From assembly GCA_947039395.1 (NCBI GenBank), contig CAMQYS010000003.1:62001-126000 (forward strand): 64,000 nucleotides of DNA, read 5' to 3'. The stretch's first letter is position 1. Every line of letters starts with the position of its first letter. Source of the DNA: an uncultured Deferribacteraceae bacterium. Lineage in GTDB: Bacteria > Chrysiogenota > Deferribacteres > Deferribacterales > Mucispirillaceae. Below are positions 30,639 through 41,234 of the stretch, piece after piece. Under the pieces are notes generated by a model. That model saw only the letters and a list, made by a program, of their open reading frames with translations, was not told the DNA's origin and searched no databases. The translations under genes and the position numbers were made by a program.

Positions 30639-32231
30639 TTATATATCAGGTTGATATATTTTAATAGATTTATTTTGATCTTTTCTACCTAAATAAGTTA
30701 GAGGAGATGAACTGATGATTATGTTATTATACATCAATCTTGATAGTTTTAATGTAAAGAAGATTATAGATATCTCATAAGTTAGATCTGTATCAAACCC
30801 TTTAGTCTCATTGAAAGATTTTTTAGAGAATAATATAAATTTATCTGATATTGCATCTACTTTATGCGTATATCTATTAATAGGATCGATAAGTTTTAAA
30901 TAATTAAAATTATCTCCTCTATAATTATATGTTGCGATATGTTCTTTAACAGATAAACCTAATAAGTAGATTTTATTATTTTTATATAGTATAGGAAGAG
31001 TAACTGATCCAACATTATTAAGAGTTGAGTAACCTAATAAATCATCAAGTGAAAAGTTTTCATTAAGTTTTATATCAGCGTCAATCAATAATATGTACTC
31101 TGAATTTAAATCAGTTATAATTTTATTTAATTTTTCGAGAGTTTGTGTATCATTTAAGTTTATCGAAGAGTTTTTTAATTTAGGTAACTCTATAATTTCA
31201 TAATTATCATAATTTATATTCTGATTAATATTATCTACAACATTTTTACTACTATCTTTTATATTATTTATGATAATTGAAACTTTAGGTTTAGAGTTAT
31301 TTTGATAGATTACATTAAATCTATTTGCTTCATTGCTTTCAACATTTGCTTTAATATTACTACGTTTAAGATGTTTTGTTAAGGCTTTAATAGATGCTTC
31401 TGTTGTGTATGATTTAGATGAGGCATCAAGAGATGTAGACTCTGCATGAGCTCTCCAAAAATATAGTATTTTAGGGATATGATAAATATTATTCGTTTTA
31501 TCAACTACACGTAAAAATAGATCGTAATCTTGAGAACCGTTATAATTGCTATCAAAATGACCGATTTCATCTAATAAATCTTTTTTAATTACTGATAAAT
31601 GACATATATAGTTTGATGATTTTAGATAGAATATATCAAAATCAGGTTTAATCACAGGAACGACTAAGTTATGTGGATAAGTTAACGCTTCGTCAGTGTA
31701 TATAAAATCAGGATCGTAGATATTTATCGCTTTTACAACTTCAAATAGTGCTGATGAATGAAGTATATCATCGTGATCTAGTAGTGCAATATATTCTCCT
31801 TTAGCTATCTTTAAAGCTTCATTGCTATTATCTGATATACCTTTATTTTCATCAAGTTTTATATATATAATTCTGCTATCTATTGATTGATAATATTTAC
31901 AGGTTTCTTCAACAGAAGTAGTAGTTGATCCATCAGCTAGAACTAGTTCCCAGTTTTTATATGTTTGATTAATAGAAGAATTTAGCATCTCTTTTAGATA
32001 TATTTCAGGAGTATTGTATAGAGGAGAGATTATACTGATAAGTGGAGTAATATTAAATTGGTACTCTTCTTCATATTTTTTTCTTTCACAAGATATATTA
32101 GGAGATATATCGGTTGATCTATTAGTAAATTGAACTTTGATTTTATGAAATGTAAGTAGTAAAGTGTTATAGATTCCGATATCTTTAATTTTTTTGTATA
32201 TTCTAATAAGAACGATTTTAAAAAAATTCAT
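30639..32231 (-). CDS. Two-domain GT2 glycosyltransferase
   Basis: 530 aa. The first GT2 domain (about 55-300) has ISIISPLYNTPEIYLKEML, LDENKGISDNSNEAL and ALLDHDDIL (DxD-type metal site), then YFWRAHAESTS. A second, poorly conserved GT-like half has INNIKDSSKNV and YILLIDADIKL. It overlaps the formyltransferase-like gene by the ATGA of 32228-32231 and is the last gene of the flagellar/fliW/csrA run. Such tandem GT2 proteins elongate O-antigen, capsule or flagellin glycans; which of these is not determined. Confidence 0.83.
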   Translation of the reverse strand: MNFFKIVLIRIYKKIKDIGIYNTLLLTFHKIKVQFTNRSTDISPNISCERKKYEEEYQFNITPLISIISPLYNTPEIYLKEMLNSSINQTYKNWELVLADGSTTTSVEETCKYYQSIDSRIIYIKLDENKGISDNSNEALKIAKGEYIALLDHDDILHSSALFEVVKAINIYDPDFIYTDEALTYPHNLVVPVIKPDFDIFYLKSSNYICHLSVIKKDLLDEIGHFDSNYNGSQDYDLFLRVVDKTNNIYHIPKILYFWRAHAESTSLDASSKSYTTEASIKALTKHLKRSNIKANVESNEANRFNVIYQNNSKPKVSIIINNIKDSSKNVVDNINQNINYDNYEIIELPKLKNSSINLNDTQTLEKLNKIITDLNSEYILLIDADIKLNENFSLDDLLGYSTLNNVGSVTLPILYKNNKIYLLGLSVKEHIATYNYRGDNFNYLKLIDPINRYTHKVDAISDKFILFSKKSFNETKGFDTDLTYEISIIFFTLKLSRLMYNNIIISSSPLTYLGRKDQNKSIKIYQPDI

Positions 32232-33121
32232 AATATATCTCCTACTATAAAAATAGAGTCAAATGTGCTAACTTTACTATCATCAGAATCTATATCTGTT
32301 ATAAGAATAGTTCCATTACCTAAGGCGATCTCGATACACTCTTTATTAGCAGATATAATTTCTCCAACTTCGCCATATTTACCGTACCATTTCTCTAAAT
32401 ATGCTGCAACAATATAGTATTTATGATCTTTATGATAGAAGAATGAGTTTTTATATGGATACCCAAATGAGCGTATAAAGTTGTATATATATATAGCAGA
32501 TTGGCTAAAATCAACTAGATGATCTTGATCTCTAATTCTTGATGTATATGATGCTAATTTATAGTTTTGTGGTGTATGAGTAAATTCATTATTATTTTTT
32601 GTAATTGTAGATAGGAATGAAGATATTTCTATAGCAATTTTTTTCATAAATATTGCAGGTATATCATCATGTTCGATAGGTATTTTTTTCTGATATATAA
32701 TATCTCCAGCATCAATTTCCGTAAATTCTTTATAGATAGTTAATCCAGATATAGCGACACCTTTTTGTATCTGTTCGGTGATAGCAGAGTAGCCTCTATA
32801 TTTTGGTAATAGTGATGGGTGAGTATGATATATAGGTATACAAAGATTAGTATAAATTTCTTTAAAATATGATTTAGGCCAATCAATTGTAAGTATAAAG
32901 TCGTATTGAGAGAGGTTTTCATCTGATAGTAATGTACCTTGATTACTACTATCTATGGTAGATATGTTAATAAGGTTAGAGTATGTGGATATATCACCAG
33001 TATCTCTTTTTCTAAGCGAGTTTTTACGATTTGTTACTATATTAAAGTGAAGGTTATTACTGATTAATTCTATTAATGTGAGTTCTCCAAGTAGTCCAGA
33101 TAGAAAGATAATCGGTTTCAT
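32228..33121 (-). CDS. Formyltransferase-like protein (sugar N-formyl transfer type), possibly altered active site
   Basis: 297 aa with a methionyl-tRNA/sugar formyltransferase fold. The motif HPSLLPKYRGYSAI and the Asp segment EIDAGDIIYQKK are clear. In the catalytic Asn-x-His triplet the residue at the Asn position appears to be His (IYHTHPSLLP), so activity is uncertain. The C-terminal part is Fmt/ArnA-like. Gene context, with an ATGA overlap to a GT2 gene, suggests formylation of an amino sugar in a surface glycan rather than initiator tRNA. The true fmt gene is expected elsewhere. Fold assignment is good, substrate is inference. Confidence 0.68.
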   Translation of the reverse strand: MKPIIFLSGLLGELTLIELISNNLHFNIVTNRKNSLRKRDTGDISTYSNLINISTIDSSNQGTLLSDENLSQYDFILTIDWPKSYFKEIYTNLCIPIYHTHPSLLPKYRGYSAITEQIQKGVAISGLTIYKEFTEIDAGDIIYQKKIPIEHDDIPAIFMKKIAIEISSFLSTITKNNNEFTHTPQNYKLASYTSRIRDQDHLVDFSQSAIYIYNFIRSFGYPYKNSFFYHKDHKYYIVAAYLEKWYGKYGEVGEIISANKECIEIALGNGTILITDIDSDDSKVSTFDSIFIVGDIL

Positions 33122-33753
33122 AGATCAAGGTAGTTAGTTTTATCGTTAATAAGTTCAAGATATAAAGGTATCATACTCCATGCATCAACTGCGGCATATT
33201 GTATCTGTTTATCGGTTAAAGTTTTTTTAGCCCAATTAGTTATTTGAGAACTTTTAAGTAGTTTTTTATTTAGAAACCTTGCAACAAGTGACCTTGCATT
33301 ACTTTTTTTAAGCCCTTTAGACTTTGCCATAATAGATAGATCGGAGAAATTTTTAGGTTCAATTTTTCTAGATAACTCTTTAAGTTTTTTAATATCAGTT
33401 GTAAGTCCTAAACCGATTTTTAATATAGTGGTGCTATTAAGTATATCAATTAATCCAGTATGAATATTACTTTTTTTAACTCTAAATAGATATACTTTAT
33501 CAGTCGTTGCAATTTGAATTAAAGATATAGGATAAGTTTGTCCTTTAATAAATGCAGGTCTAGATTCTGTATCAAACCCGATTCTTTCAGCTTGTTTTAT
33601 CTCTTCAATATGCTTATCAATATCTGGATCATCTATGTTTAGTAGATATATCTTTCCATCAAATAAAAGTGGTTCAAGTTCATTTATGATATCATTAGAT
33701 ATATCTTCTAAGTATCTCAGATTATTTTCAGAAGCAGTAGAGCTTTCTGTCAT
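33118..33753 (-). CDS. 3'-5' exonuclease, RNase D/WRN-like DEDD family
   Basis: 211 aa with the DnaQ-like fold used by RNase D and WRN exonuclease. Motif I is [10 protein letters not shown], motif II is around GLTTDIKKL, and motif III is [13 protein letters not shown], giving the four acidic residues of the DEDDy type. There is no HRDC domain, so it is the short form. It overlaps csrA by the ATGA at 33750-33753 and the formyltransferase-like gene by ATGA at 33118-33121. Its place inside a flagellar/glycan operon is unusual, and its substrate (RNA or DNA) is unknown. Confidence 0.87.
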   Translation of the reverse strand: MTESSTASENNLRYLEDISNDIINELEPLLFDGKIYLLNIDDPDIDKHIEEIKQAERIGFDTESRPAFIKGQTYPISLIQIATTDKVYLFRVKKSNIHTGLIDILNSTTILKIGLGLTTDIKKLKELSRKIEPKNFSDLSIMAKSKGLKKSNARSLVARFLNKKLLKSSQITNWAKKTLTDKQIQYAAVDAWSMIPLYLELINDKTNYLDL

Positions 33754-33983
33754 GGTTTATTCCTTTCATTAAATAGCTGAAATAATGATATAACATTATC
33801 TTTAGATATCGCACGAATGTTTTCATTTTTAATAGCTTCATATATCTCTTTTCTATGAACAGAGATATCTCTTGGAGCATTAATTCCCAGTTTAACAGTT
33901 TTTCCAACAACATCAACAACAATGATCTCAATTTCATCACCTATCATTATGCTTTCGTTATTCTTTCTAGATAGTATTAACAT
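33750..33983 (-). CDS. csrA: Carbon storage regulator CsrA
   Basis: 77-aa CsrA homologue: [20 protein letters not shown], then [18 protein letters not shown]. CsrA dimers bind GGA motifs in RNA leaders and block or stabilise mRNAs; in bacteria with FliW it controls flagellin translation. ATG 33983 was chosen because MLILSRK is the conserved start and GGAG lies 8 nt upstream. It follows fliW after 11 nt, and its last bases overlap the exonuclease start. Confidence 0.96.
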   Translation of the reverse strand: MLILSRKNNESIMIGDEIEIIVVDVVGKTVKLGINAPRDISVHRKEIYEAIKNENIRAISKDNVISLFQLFNERNKP

Positions 33984-33994
33984 AACCAATACTC

Positions 33995-34432
33995 CTATTT
34001 AGCAGGAAAGAGAGATTTCTTTATTGGGAAAACATCGTTATCAAGTATTATCTGTTTAGCTATTTTTTTATCTAAGTTAATGATAAGTGGAGCACGTAAA
34101 TTTGCAGTAGATTTAGTTGGATCCTCAGGGATAACAACTATAGAAAAGATTTTCATATTTTCTATATCATCAACACTTAATACTTTCATTTCACGTTTAG
34201 GTATAGTTGGTTCATAGTCCGTGAAAAATTTTGTAGCCTCTACAAGAATAAAACAGATATCATTATTTTCTACTGATTGAAACCATATAAATGGATACGA
34301 TGATTCATTAGAAATTAATAAAAACTCATTTAATTCATTAAAACCTAAGAGTGGGGAACAAAGAGTTACCACGTCACTCTCGTTATACTCTATCTCTCCC
34401 AACTTTGCAGAGTTTATCTTTAGGATAGACAT
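33995..34432 (-). CDS. fliW: Flagellar assembly factor FliW
   Basis: FliW, about 145 aa, binds flagellin and CsrA in a partner switch that couples flagellin synthesis to secretion. Family marks are [21 protein letters not shown] and [20 protein letters not shown] 34432 follows GAGGTG; a GTG at 34438 would also be possible. It is directly upstream of csrA, the widely conserved fliW-csrA pair, and downstream of flgL. Confidence 0.93.
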   Translation of the reverse strand: MSILKINSAKLGEIEYNESDVVTLCSPLLGFNELNEFLLISNESSYPFIWFQSVENNDICFILVEATKFFTDYEPTIPKREMKVLSVDDIENMKIFSIVVIPEDPTKSTANLRAPLIINLDKKIAKQIILDNDVFPIKKSLFPAK

Positions 34433-34501
34433 ACACACCTCATAAAAAATTGATAAATTAATACATTCTACTACTCTATAATATATATATAAAAAACTAG
34501 A

Positions 34502-37500
34502 TTACCTTAAAAAATCTAATAACGATATTGATAGCATATTAGTAGTTACCCTTAAAGCTGTTTTATAAGCTTCTGTAGCAAGTGCTTGCTCGGTCATAGC
34601 AGCGGCTATATCTTGAGGAGTTGATCCAAGATAAGATGATTTAGTATACTCACTTGCCCCAATTACAGTAGTGTGGAAAGTGGTTACGGACTCAGTTCTT
34701 GCTAATCTACTACCAACATCAGCACTTGCTTTTAATAGTTGTTTCTCTATCTGATCAAGATAGTCGATTTGTTCTTCAATACCTGTTCCGATGGCTGCCT
34801 CAAAAGAATTAGTAGCATTTAATTTTCCTCTGTCAAAACCTAGATATAAACCATCAGCAACATATGTAAATTCGCCAGCGGTATTGATAGGAACTTCTTG
34901 AATAGTTCCACCATTTTCTGATGTAACACGTATCGTTGTTTGATCTCCTGCTTTAGGAAAACCTAATGTACCGTCATAATCATTCTCTATAGATAAGCTT
35001 CTCATAGTAGCAGGATCTGTTGTAAATGATAATTTACCTTCACTATCTAGTTTTGCACTTAATCCTGTAAGATCGGTATCTAGTGCGATTAATCTATTAA
35101 TCTCATCAGTTAACTCTTTAGGAGAGGCATAATCTTTTTTATCTAACGTAATAGATCTACTTCTTTCTGCTCCATTAACATCAATATAGTTGAAAGTTAA
35201 TGTTCTGGCTTCATCACTTGAATCAGATAAGTTAGTATTCGTGAGTTTGTTAGGAGCTTTAGCAGAGATTACAGTACCAGTATCAGGGGTTGTAATTCCC
35301 AACTCATTGTTACCGTATGATCCAACAGGAGGTCCAACAGGTTGACCGTTAACATCCTTTTCATTAAATACTAATGCACCAGTAGTACTGTCAAAAGATG
35401 CCATAACTCTACCCGCTGTATCGGTAGCTAACTCTGCATTAATTGCAGTAAGTAGATCTGCTTTAGTAGCATATGTTGCAGGAGCTGGCAAAGTAATCTG
35501 TTTAGATGGATTAGCAGTATCGCCTATATCTGTAATATAGAAATTTGTGTCAGTTAACGTTAATGGAAAACCAGTATCTGGTAGTGGTTCATTACTTAAA
35601 GATCCAAACCCCATTATAAAATTGCTTAATGTATTTTTAGAAGCATTTTCAGGTAGTTTTCCAATATTTTCAGTAAATGAAACTATTTTTGTTCCATTAT
35701 TAGATTCCATCACAATCTTACCGTCAGAATCTGTACTGTATGTAATCCCTTCATTTTTTAACTGTGGATTATTATTTAATTCTTTAACTATATATGCGTT
35801 AGTTGATGCAGCATCAGTTAATGGAGGAAAAGCTTCAGATAGATCTATATCTATATCAACAGTAGAGCTTTTACCTGTTACATTATCAAACATATTAATA
35901 CCGAAAGATATTTCACTACCTAAATCGTTAATTATATCTTGATCAAAACCTATTGTACCAGATGTTGAATATGATTCATGCTGTATATAGAACTCATCAT
36001 CAGAACCGTTTTGCATTACTTCATATCTCCAGTTATCATTATAATTACCTTTATATGTTCCATCAAATTTTGGCATAGCAGTTGATCCTAATGATGAGTT
36101 TCCCCATGCTGAAGGCTCACCAAAACCGTTTTTATCGATGTTATATTTCAATGCATGTTCTAAATTTGTTAATACTCTAAATAAGTTATCGTTACTTCCA
36201 TCATTTGTAGTTTTCATTACTCCAAGCGATATTTTTGTATCATCTACTAGATCTAGATTAAAAGATGTTGTTAAGCTTGTTTCAGGAGGAGTTGGAAATT
36301 GATGTTCATTAGGTGTAATCGTTACTCCACTAGGTAGAGATATTTCTCCCCCAAGATAGTTCTCTACTTTTTGATTATATACCTCAACACCATTGGTATC
36401 TCTAATTGATATATGCACTGTTCTAGTTCCATCAGTACTTACACTATTAGTCATATTTACACCCCAAGTAGCATCTCCTTGTCCACGATATTTACCACCG
36501 ATAACAAGATCATTATTACTATTAGATTGGAGTCCAGATTCAGTTGAGTTTTGAAAGAAAGTTAATTCGCTATCTCCACCACTACGGTTATCTTTTACCT
36601 GTATTTTACCATCAACTAATGATACTGTTGCTGTTTCTCCATACAGATCGTTTAAGAAATCCATATAGTCGCCTACAGTAGTATTACTCACACCTGGAGT
36701 TTGTTTAATAGTTGGTATATCAGTTTGCATATCGTTATGAGGAGGTGTTACAGTGTTATTCATATAAACAGTATTGATTTGAGTTGAGTCATTAATATTA
36801 TTATTAACAACAGCAAATGATATATCAAATTTACCAAGATCATTAGGATCAGAGCTATTGTTAGATGTTAATGAAGCAGATATCTCACCTGAAAATCCAG
36901 CTGCATTTAATGCAGATTGAAGCTCATATTCTATATCTTTCTTAGTAGGAGCAGAGACACTATTTAGGTTAACAGTGTATACTCCACCAGTTGAAGCTAA
37001 TGATATAGACTTATTTCCACCAAATCCAGAATCTATTAATTTTTGATTAATTATTTTTTCTTGTTGAGCGACTGTCTTACCATTAAGTTCTGCAGCAGGA
37101 ACTGTAATATTTCTACCATCAATTGTAATATTAAAATCATTTGTACCATCATAACCAGTTGTTGTTGAAACATCGGTAGTAGTTATAGGCCCTCTTGCAG
37201 GAAGATTTACTGATACAGGCTCACCGTTAACAAAGAAATCAAATCTTCCACCTGCAGTGAAATCTACATTAGAGTGTGTAGTGCTAATATTCTCTATACC
37301 GTCATTATTATATGTTGTTCCTAGATCAAATTGTGTATCTTTACCTTCTGTAACAATAACACCACTTGTAAAACCTAAACTACTTCCATCAGAACCTGAT
37401 ATAGCAAGGTGAACATTATCACCTGCCTTATTTGTGTAAAATGATAACCTATCACCATCAGAAGTAACTGTGATATCTTCTGAAAGATCGGTAGTATGTT

Positions 37501-38851
37501 TAGCCTCATCTCCTGTAGCTGGAGTAAAGTAACCGCTATCTATTTGCTGTTCTATTGAGTTTTTAAAATCATTAAGTCCATCATATCCCTCAGCAGGAAC
37601 ATTTATTGAACCGATATATTCAGCTGTTTTTAACTCTTTTTGTACAGCTTCAGCTAATTTTTCAGCTGATCCATAAGATCCTTGAGGAATAACAACTTGA
37701 TACATTTTATTACCGTATGCAACCTTTAAAGTTCTTTCCTCATCTGTTGTTTTGGTATGATCTAGTTCGGGATTAATAGGAGACATGATATTCGCAGATC
37801 CGATAGGTCTTCCATGGCTATCTGTCCCAGAAACATTAAGAGAATCGCCAGTAGCAAACTTATTTCCATCAAGCTCGGCTAGTAGTGTTGCAAGATTAGC
37901 TAAAGAACCGTTAGCTGTTAATACTTTTGTTGATAGCAATGTTTTAAAAGATTGCATAAATATATCACTACCAGGAGAGTTAGTCGCAATGTTTTGATTG
38001 TAACCTATCTGTGCTAATATTGATCCCATATCTCCAGCATAACTAACTTCTGATCCAGCTTTATAATTAAATTCTACAGCCATTTGAGTATTTTCATGTT
38101 CTTCGTTAGGCATTTGAATAGAGAAGCCTAATCCAGTATTTATAATTTTTCCAGGTTCATATTTAAAAGATAATGTATTAGATGTAGCATTTCCTTTTTG
38201 ATTTGCTTCATCAGATCCATTAGAGTCAAGTACAACAGGTTTTCCATTAGAGTCAAATATGCTTACAGTTGCTATACCATTAACAACACTTATATTTGTT
38301 TTGTAAGTTCCAGAAGCTAACTCTCCCATATCTGAAAACACAGGCTTTGTAGCTATACTAGTTGATCCAAGCGAATTAGATGATACATTGGAGATAGAAC
38401 TTCCTCCAGAAGAAAAAGGAGGAGTACCAGTTTGAAACCCACCAAATATATATCTGCCAAGATAACTATTGTTAGCGTGTGCCATTAGTTCATCCATAAT
38501 GGCTTCAACTTCTTTCGCCATAGCAGCTCTTGCATCAGCATCATTTGTTGCATTAGAACCACCAACTGCAAAATCAGCTTTAATTTTTTTAATTTTCTCT
38601 AATGCGTCCGTTAATACTGTGTCAGTATTTGCTATCCAACCAGTTGCCGATTCACCATTCTCTTTAAACTGATTAAGTTCATCGATTGTTCTTTGCACAT
38701 TGTAAGCAGAAACATATGCAGATGCATTTTGTTCAGGCTTTAAAAGATCTTGTTGAGCATTAACTCTATCTCCTGCTGCAAGCATACCAGCTAATGTAGT
38801 ACCAATTGAGTTAGTATACTTCATTGCCATCATATTGAAAGTAATTCTCAT
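34502..38851 (-). CDS. flgL: Giant flagellar hook-filament junction protein FlgL
   Basis: FlgL (HAP3) joins hook-associated FlgK to flagellin. This one is 1449 aa, against about 300-850 in most bacteria. The helical N-terminus (residues 1-130, MRITFNMMAMKYTNSIGTTL onward) and C-terminal helices (EQIDYLDQIEKQLLKASADV) are the D0/D1 parts of a flagellin-like core. The middle about 1200 residues contain at least five similar beta-rich modules, at roughly 370-490, 570-630, 970-1055, 1095-1190 and 1215-1295. Each has the pattern hydrophobic strand, YxSxxELxxxINxxL helix, then xGxLxFxxxxG. These resemble the flagellin-hook IN module. No phase shift or stop is present. It sits between flgK and fliW. 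Confidence 0.88.
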   Translation of the reverse strand: MRITFNMMAMKYTNSIGTTLAGMLAAGDRVNAQQDLLKPEQNASAYVSAYNVQRTIDELNQFKENGESATGWIANTDTVLTDALEKIKKIKADFAVGGSNATNDADARAAMAKEVEAIMDELMAHANNSYLGRYIFGGFQTGTPPFSSGGSSISNVSSNSLGSTSIATKPVFSDMGELASGTYKTNISVVNGIATVSIFDSNGKPVVLDSNGSDEANQKGNATSNTLSFKYEPGKIINTGLGFSIQMPNEEHENTQMAVEFNYKAGSEVSYAGDMGSILAQIGYNQNIATNSPGSDIFMQSFKTLLSTKVLTANGSLANLATLLAELDGNKFATGDSLNVSGTDSHGRPIGSANIMSPINPELDHTKTTDEERTLKVAYGNKMYQVVIPQGSYGSAEKLAEAVQKELKTAEYIGSINVPAEGYDGLNDFKNSIEQQIDSGYFTPATGDEAKHTTDLSEDITVTSDGDRLSFYTNKAGDNVHLAISGSDGSSLGFTSGVIVTEGKDTQFDLGTTYNNDGIENISTTHSNVDFTAGGRFDFFVNGEPVSVNLPARGPITTTDVSTTTGYDGTNDFNITIDGRNITVPAAELNGKTVAQQEKIINQKLIDSGFGGNKSISLASTGGVYTVNLNSVSAPTKKDIEYELQSALNAAGFSGEISASLTSNNSSDPNDLGKFDISFAVVNNNINDSTQINTVYMNNTVTPPHNDMQTDIPTIKQTPGVSNTTVGDYMDFLNDLYGETATVSLVDGKIQVKDNRSGGDSELTFFQNSTESGLQSNSNNDLVIGGKYRGQGDATWGVNMTNSVSTDGTRTVHISIRDTNGVEVYNQKVENYLGGEISLPSGVTITPNEHQFPTPPETSLTTSFNLDLVDDTKISLGVMKTTNDGSNDNLFRVLTNLEHALKYNIDKNGFGEPSAWGNSSLGSTAMPKFDGTYKGNYNDNWRYEVMQNGSDDEFYIQHESYSTSGTIGFDQDIINDLGSEISFGINMFDNVTGKSSTVDIDIDLSEAFPPLTDAASTNAYIVKELNNNPQLKNEGITYSTDSDGKIVMESNNGTKIVSFTENIGKLPENASKNTLSNFIMGFGSLSNEPLPDTGFPLTLTDTNFYITDIGDTANPSKQITLPAPATYATKADLLTAINAELATDTAGRVMASFDSTTGALVFNEKDVNGQPVGPPVGSYGNNELGITTPDTGTVISAKAPNKLTNTNLSDSSDEARTLTFNYIDVNGAERSRSITLDKKDYASPKELTDEINRLIALDTDLTGLSAKLDSEGKLSFTTDPATMRSLSIENDYDGTLGFPKAGDQTTIRVTSENGGTIQEVPINTAGEFTYVADGLYLGFDRGKLNATNSFEAAIGTGIEEQIDYLDQIEKQLLKASADVGSRLARTESVTTFHTTVIGASEYTKSSYLGSTPQDIAAAMTEQALATEAYKTALRVTTNMLSISLLDFLR

Positions 38852-38887
38852 ATTTTATTACCCTTATGTTTATTTATTGTAAATATA

Positions 38888-40642
38888 TTATCTACCAGCA
38901 CCTAGTCCATTTATTACAGTATTAATCATTTCATCAATAACGTTTATATATCTAGAATTTGATTCAAAAGTTCTTTGAAATAATGTCATGTTAGTTAACT
39001 CTTCATGCTCACTTACACCTCTAACAGCTTCATTTCTCATAACACTTTGCTGAAATGATAACTCTTTAGTTTTTGCAAAAGTGTCAACTTGTGATTTATC
39101 AGAGGCTAACACACCGATAAAGAAACCGTATGCCTCACCAAGTGTTCTACCAGAAGTACTATCTAATGATTTAAATTGTAATCCTGCAATATTTTTTGCA
39201 ACACTATTATCTCCTGGTGCACCAGATGAGCCAGTTGCTATATATTCTGGATTATCTTTAATGAGCATTGATATATCAATATCCTTTGCAGATGTACCAG
39301 AGAAAAAAGTATTTAACCCTGCTGCTGATAAAAACCCTGATGTGTCTGATGAGAATCCGAATGTATTTCCTGATGTAGAGAATATCTCTATGTTATTATC
39401 CTCTCCGATAGTAGAACCTAGCTTACCACCTGAACTAGAGTTTATTTTATCAGATATTGATGCTAAAGTATCTCTTGATGGGTCAACATCAATTGTTATA
39501 GTATTTATTACACTACCTTCATTATCGTAAACATCGATAGAAAATGATCCCTTTGCTATATCAAAAGGTAGCTTTCCTGTTTCGCTATCTAGCGGAAATA
39601 GAGCATTGCCTACATTATTTGTTCCTGATAGTTGATCAAAACGTATTGTTCCTTGCCCTAAAGAATGTGTTTTATTTGTTTCATTAATAAGAGCTCTAGC
39701 AATAACATCTAGTTCAGAAAGATACCCGCTTAAAATTTCATCTCTTGCTTTAATATCACCAGCGATTGAACCACCTATTAAGCTTTCAGTAATATTAATA
39801 GGTTCAGCATTACTTATAGTACCTACTCCTAAGACAGGTTTAAAGTAGACATCAAGAGCGCCATCTTTTTCAGGATTAGGCAGTACTTCAAGTTCATGAG
39901 CTACATCTCTATCTACTACAGCGTGTCCACCTACAAATAAAGTTATTTGTCCAGCTTCATTCTCATTTGTAACAACTGTTGCAAATGTTGAGAGTTGATC
40001 AATAAGAAGGTCTCTTTGATCTCTTAAATCATTTGCTTTAGCACCACCTACTTCAGATGCTAATATAGAAGAGTTTAATGTTGCGATATTTTTGATAATA
40101 GTGTTTATTTGCGTAACACTACTTTTAAGTCGTATATCTATATTTTTTTGTACTTGTTCTATTGATCCGTAACCCTCTCTTAACTGCCTTGCAAGAGTTT
40201 CTGATTTTTCTAAGAGAGAATATTTTTTTATAGCAGCTTCATCTGTATTATCAGGAGAGGTTGAAGCTAATTCTTGCCATGCACCAAAATAGTTTTTTAA
40301 CGGATCTCCTAATCCAGCTCCAGTTTCTAATTCGTTAAAATATAACATCGCTTCTCCTAAACTATTTTGCATAGATCCAAAATAATTATAAGAAGAACTT
40401 TCTGTTCTTACAGCCTTAGCTAACAAATCGTTATGTGCTCGTTCAATACCAGTAACTTGAACACCAGTCCCCATAGGCCCATAAACTGTAGCCTTTGGTT
40501 GCTTTGACTGGATACTTACCATCTGTCTTGAATATCCAGGTGTTGTTAAGTTATTTAAGTTATTACCAACCACATCCATCGCTACCTGTGATGCCATTAA
40601 TCCAGACACACCAGTAGAGAACATCCCTAAAAGATTACTCAT
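38888..40642 (-). CDS. flgK: Flagellar hook-associated protein FlgK (HAP1)
   Basis: FlgK, 584 aa, the hook-filament junction protein distal to the hook. The conserved N-terminus is FSTGVSGLMASQVAMDVVGNN and then LTTPGYSRQMV, and the C-terminus has EELTNMTLFQRTFESNSRYI. The middle holds one IN-type module (TIDVDPSRDTLASISDKINS). AAGGAG lies before the ATG. It is followed by flgL after a short gap and preceded by flgN. Confidence 0.95.
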   Translation of the reverse strand: MSNLLGMFSTGVSGLMASQVAMDVVGNNLNNLTTPGYSRQMVSIQSKQPKATVYGPMGTGVQVTGIERAHNDLLAKAVRTESSSYNYFGSMQNSLGEAMLYFNELETGAGLGDPLKNYFGAWQELASTSPDNTDEAAIKKYSLLEKSETLARQLREGYGSIEQVQKNIDIRLKSSVTQINTIIKNIATLNSSILASEVGGAKANDLRDQRDLLIDQLSTFATVVTNENEAGQITLFVGGHAVVDRDVAHELEVLPNPEKDGALDVYFKPVLGVGTISNAEPINITESLIGGSIAGDIKARDEILSGYLSELDVIARALINETNKTHSLGQGTIRFDQLSGTNNVGNALFPLDSETGKLPFDIAKGSFSIDVYDNEGSVINTITIDVDPSRDTLASISDKINSSSGGKLGSTIGEDNNIEIFSTSGNTFGFSSDTSGFLSAAGLNTFFSGTSAKDIDISMLIKDNPEYIATGSSGAPGDNSVAKNIAGLQFKSLDSTSGRTLGEAYGFFIGVLASDKSQVDTFAKTKELSFQQSVMRNEAVRGVSEHEELTNMTLFQRTFESNSRYINVIDEMINTVINGLGAGR

Positions 40643-40673
40643 AATAAAATACTCCTTTTATCGTAAACTATCA

Positions 40674-41147
40674 TCAACCTATTATATGGACTGATGATGT
40701 AGCGTTGTTTGACTTTTTTTTATCATAAGTATTACAAGAAAGAATACCTAACTGAGTATATAGATCATTCATAACTTTTACATTTGTTGAATAAAGCATT
40801 TTTAATGCTATTGATTCATTATTAATACCTACTACTATTTTTTCAAATTGACCTTTAATATCAATTAATTCTTCTCTATCTTCATCAGGAGCTACCTCAA
40901 TGATTGATGATAATGTACTATCTTTAGCATTAAGTTCATTTTTCACTCTATCTGCTAAAGATTTTCTCGCTTCCTCTAGTAACTTCTCTTTATGAATAAG
41001 TTTCTCTTTTTTTGCTAGAAGGGTATTTGTTTCGCTAAAATCCCATGTAACGATTGCATTTTTTTCTTTAGTAAGAGTATCTTGAACATCTGCATATAAA
41101 GATAGTTGAGACCTTAGTAACTCTTTTAGCGTATTGATCGACGCCAT
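40674..41147 (-). CDS. flgN: Flagellar export chaperone FlgN
   Basis: 157-aa helical protein of the FlgN family, a chaperone for FlgK and FlgL before export. Visible are the amphipathic helices (LKELLRSQLSLYADVQDTL, then LLAKKEKLIHKEKLLEEARK) and the C-terminal helix around LYTQLGILSCN. AAAGGAGGTG lies upstream of the ATG. Its place directly before its two client genes is the strongest support. Confidence 0.8.
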   Translation of the reverse strand: MASINTLKELLRSQLSLYADVQDTLTKEKNAIVTWDFSETNTLLAKKEKLIHKEKLLEEARKSLADRVKNELNAKDSTLSSIIEVAPDEDREELIDIKGQFEKIVVGINNESIALKMLYSTNVKVMNDLYTQLGILSCNTYDKKKSNNATSSVHIIG

Positions 41148-41234
41148 AATTCAGCACCTCCTTTGTAAAAAATACAAAAGACTCTGGATTTATATGACAA
41201 TAAATAAGTAGAAATATTTTAGATAAAGTTTAAT

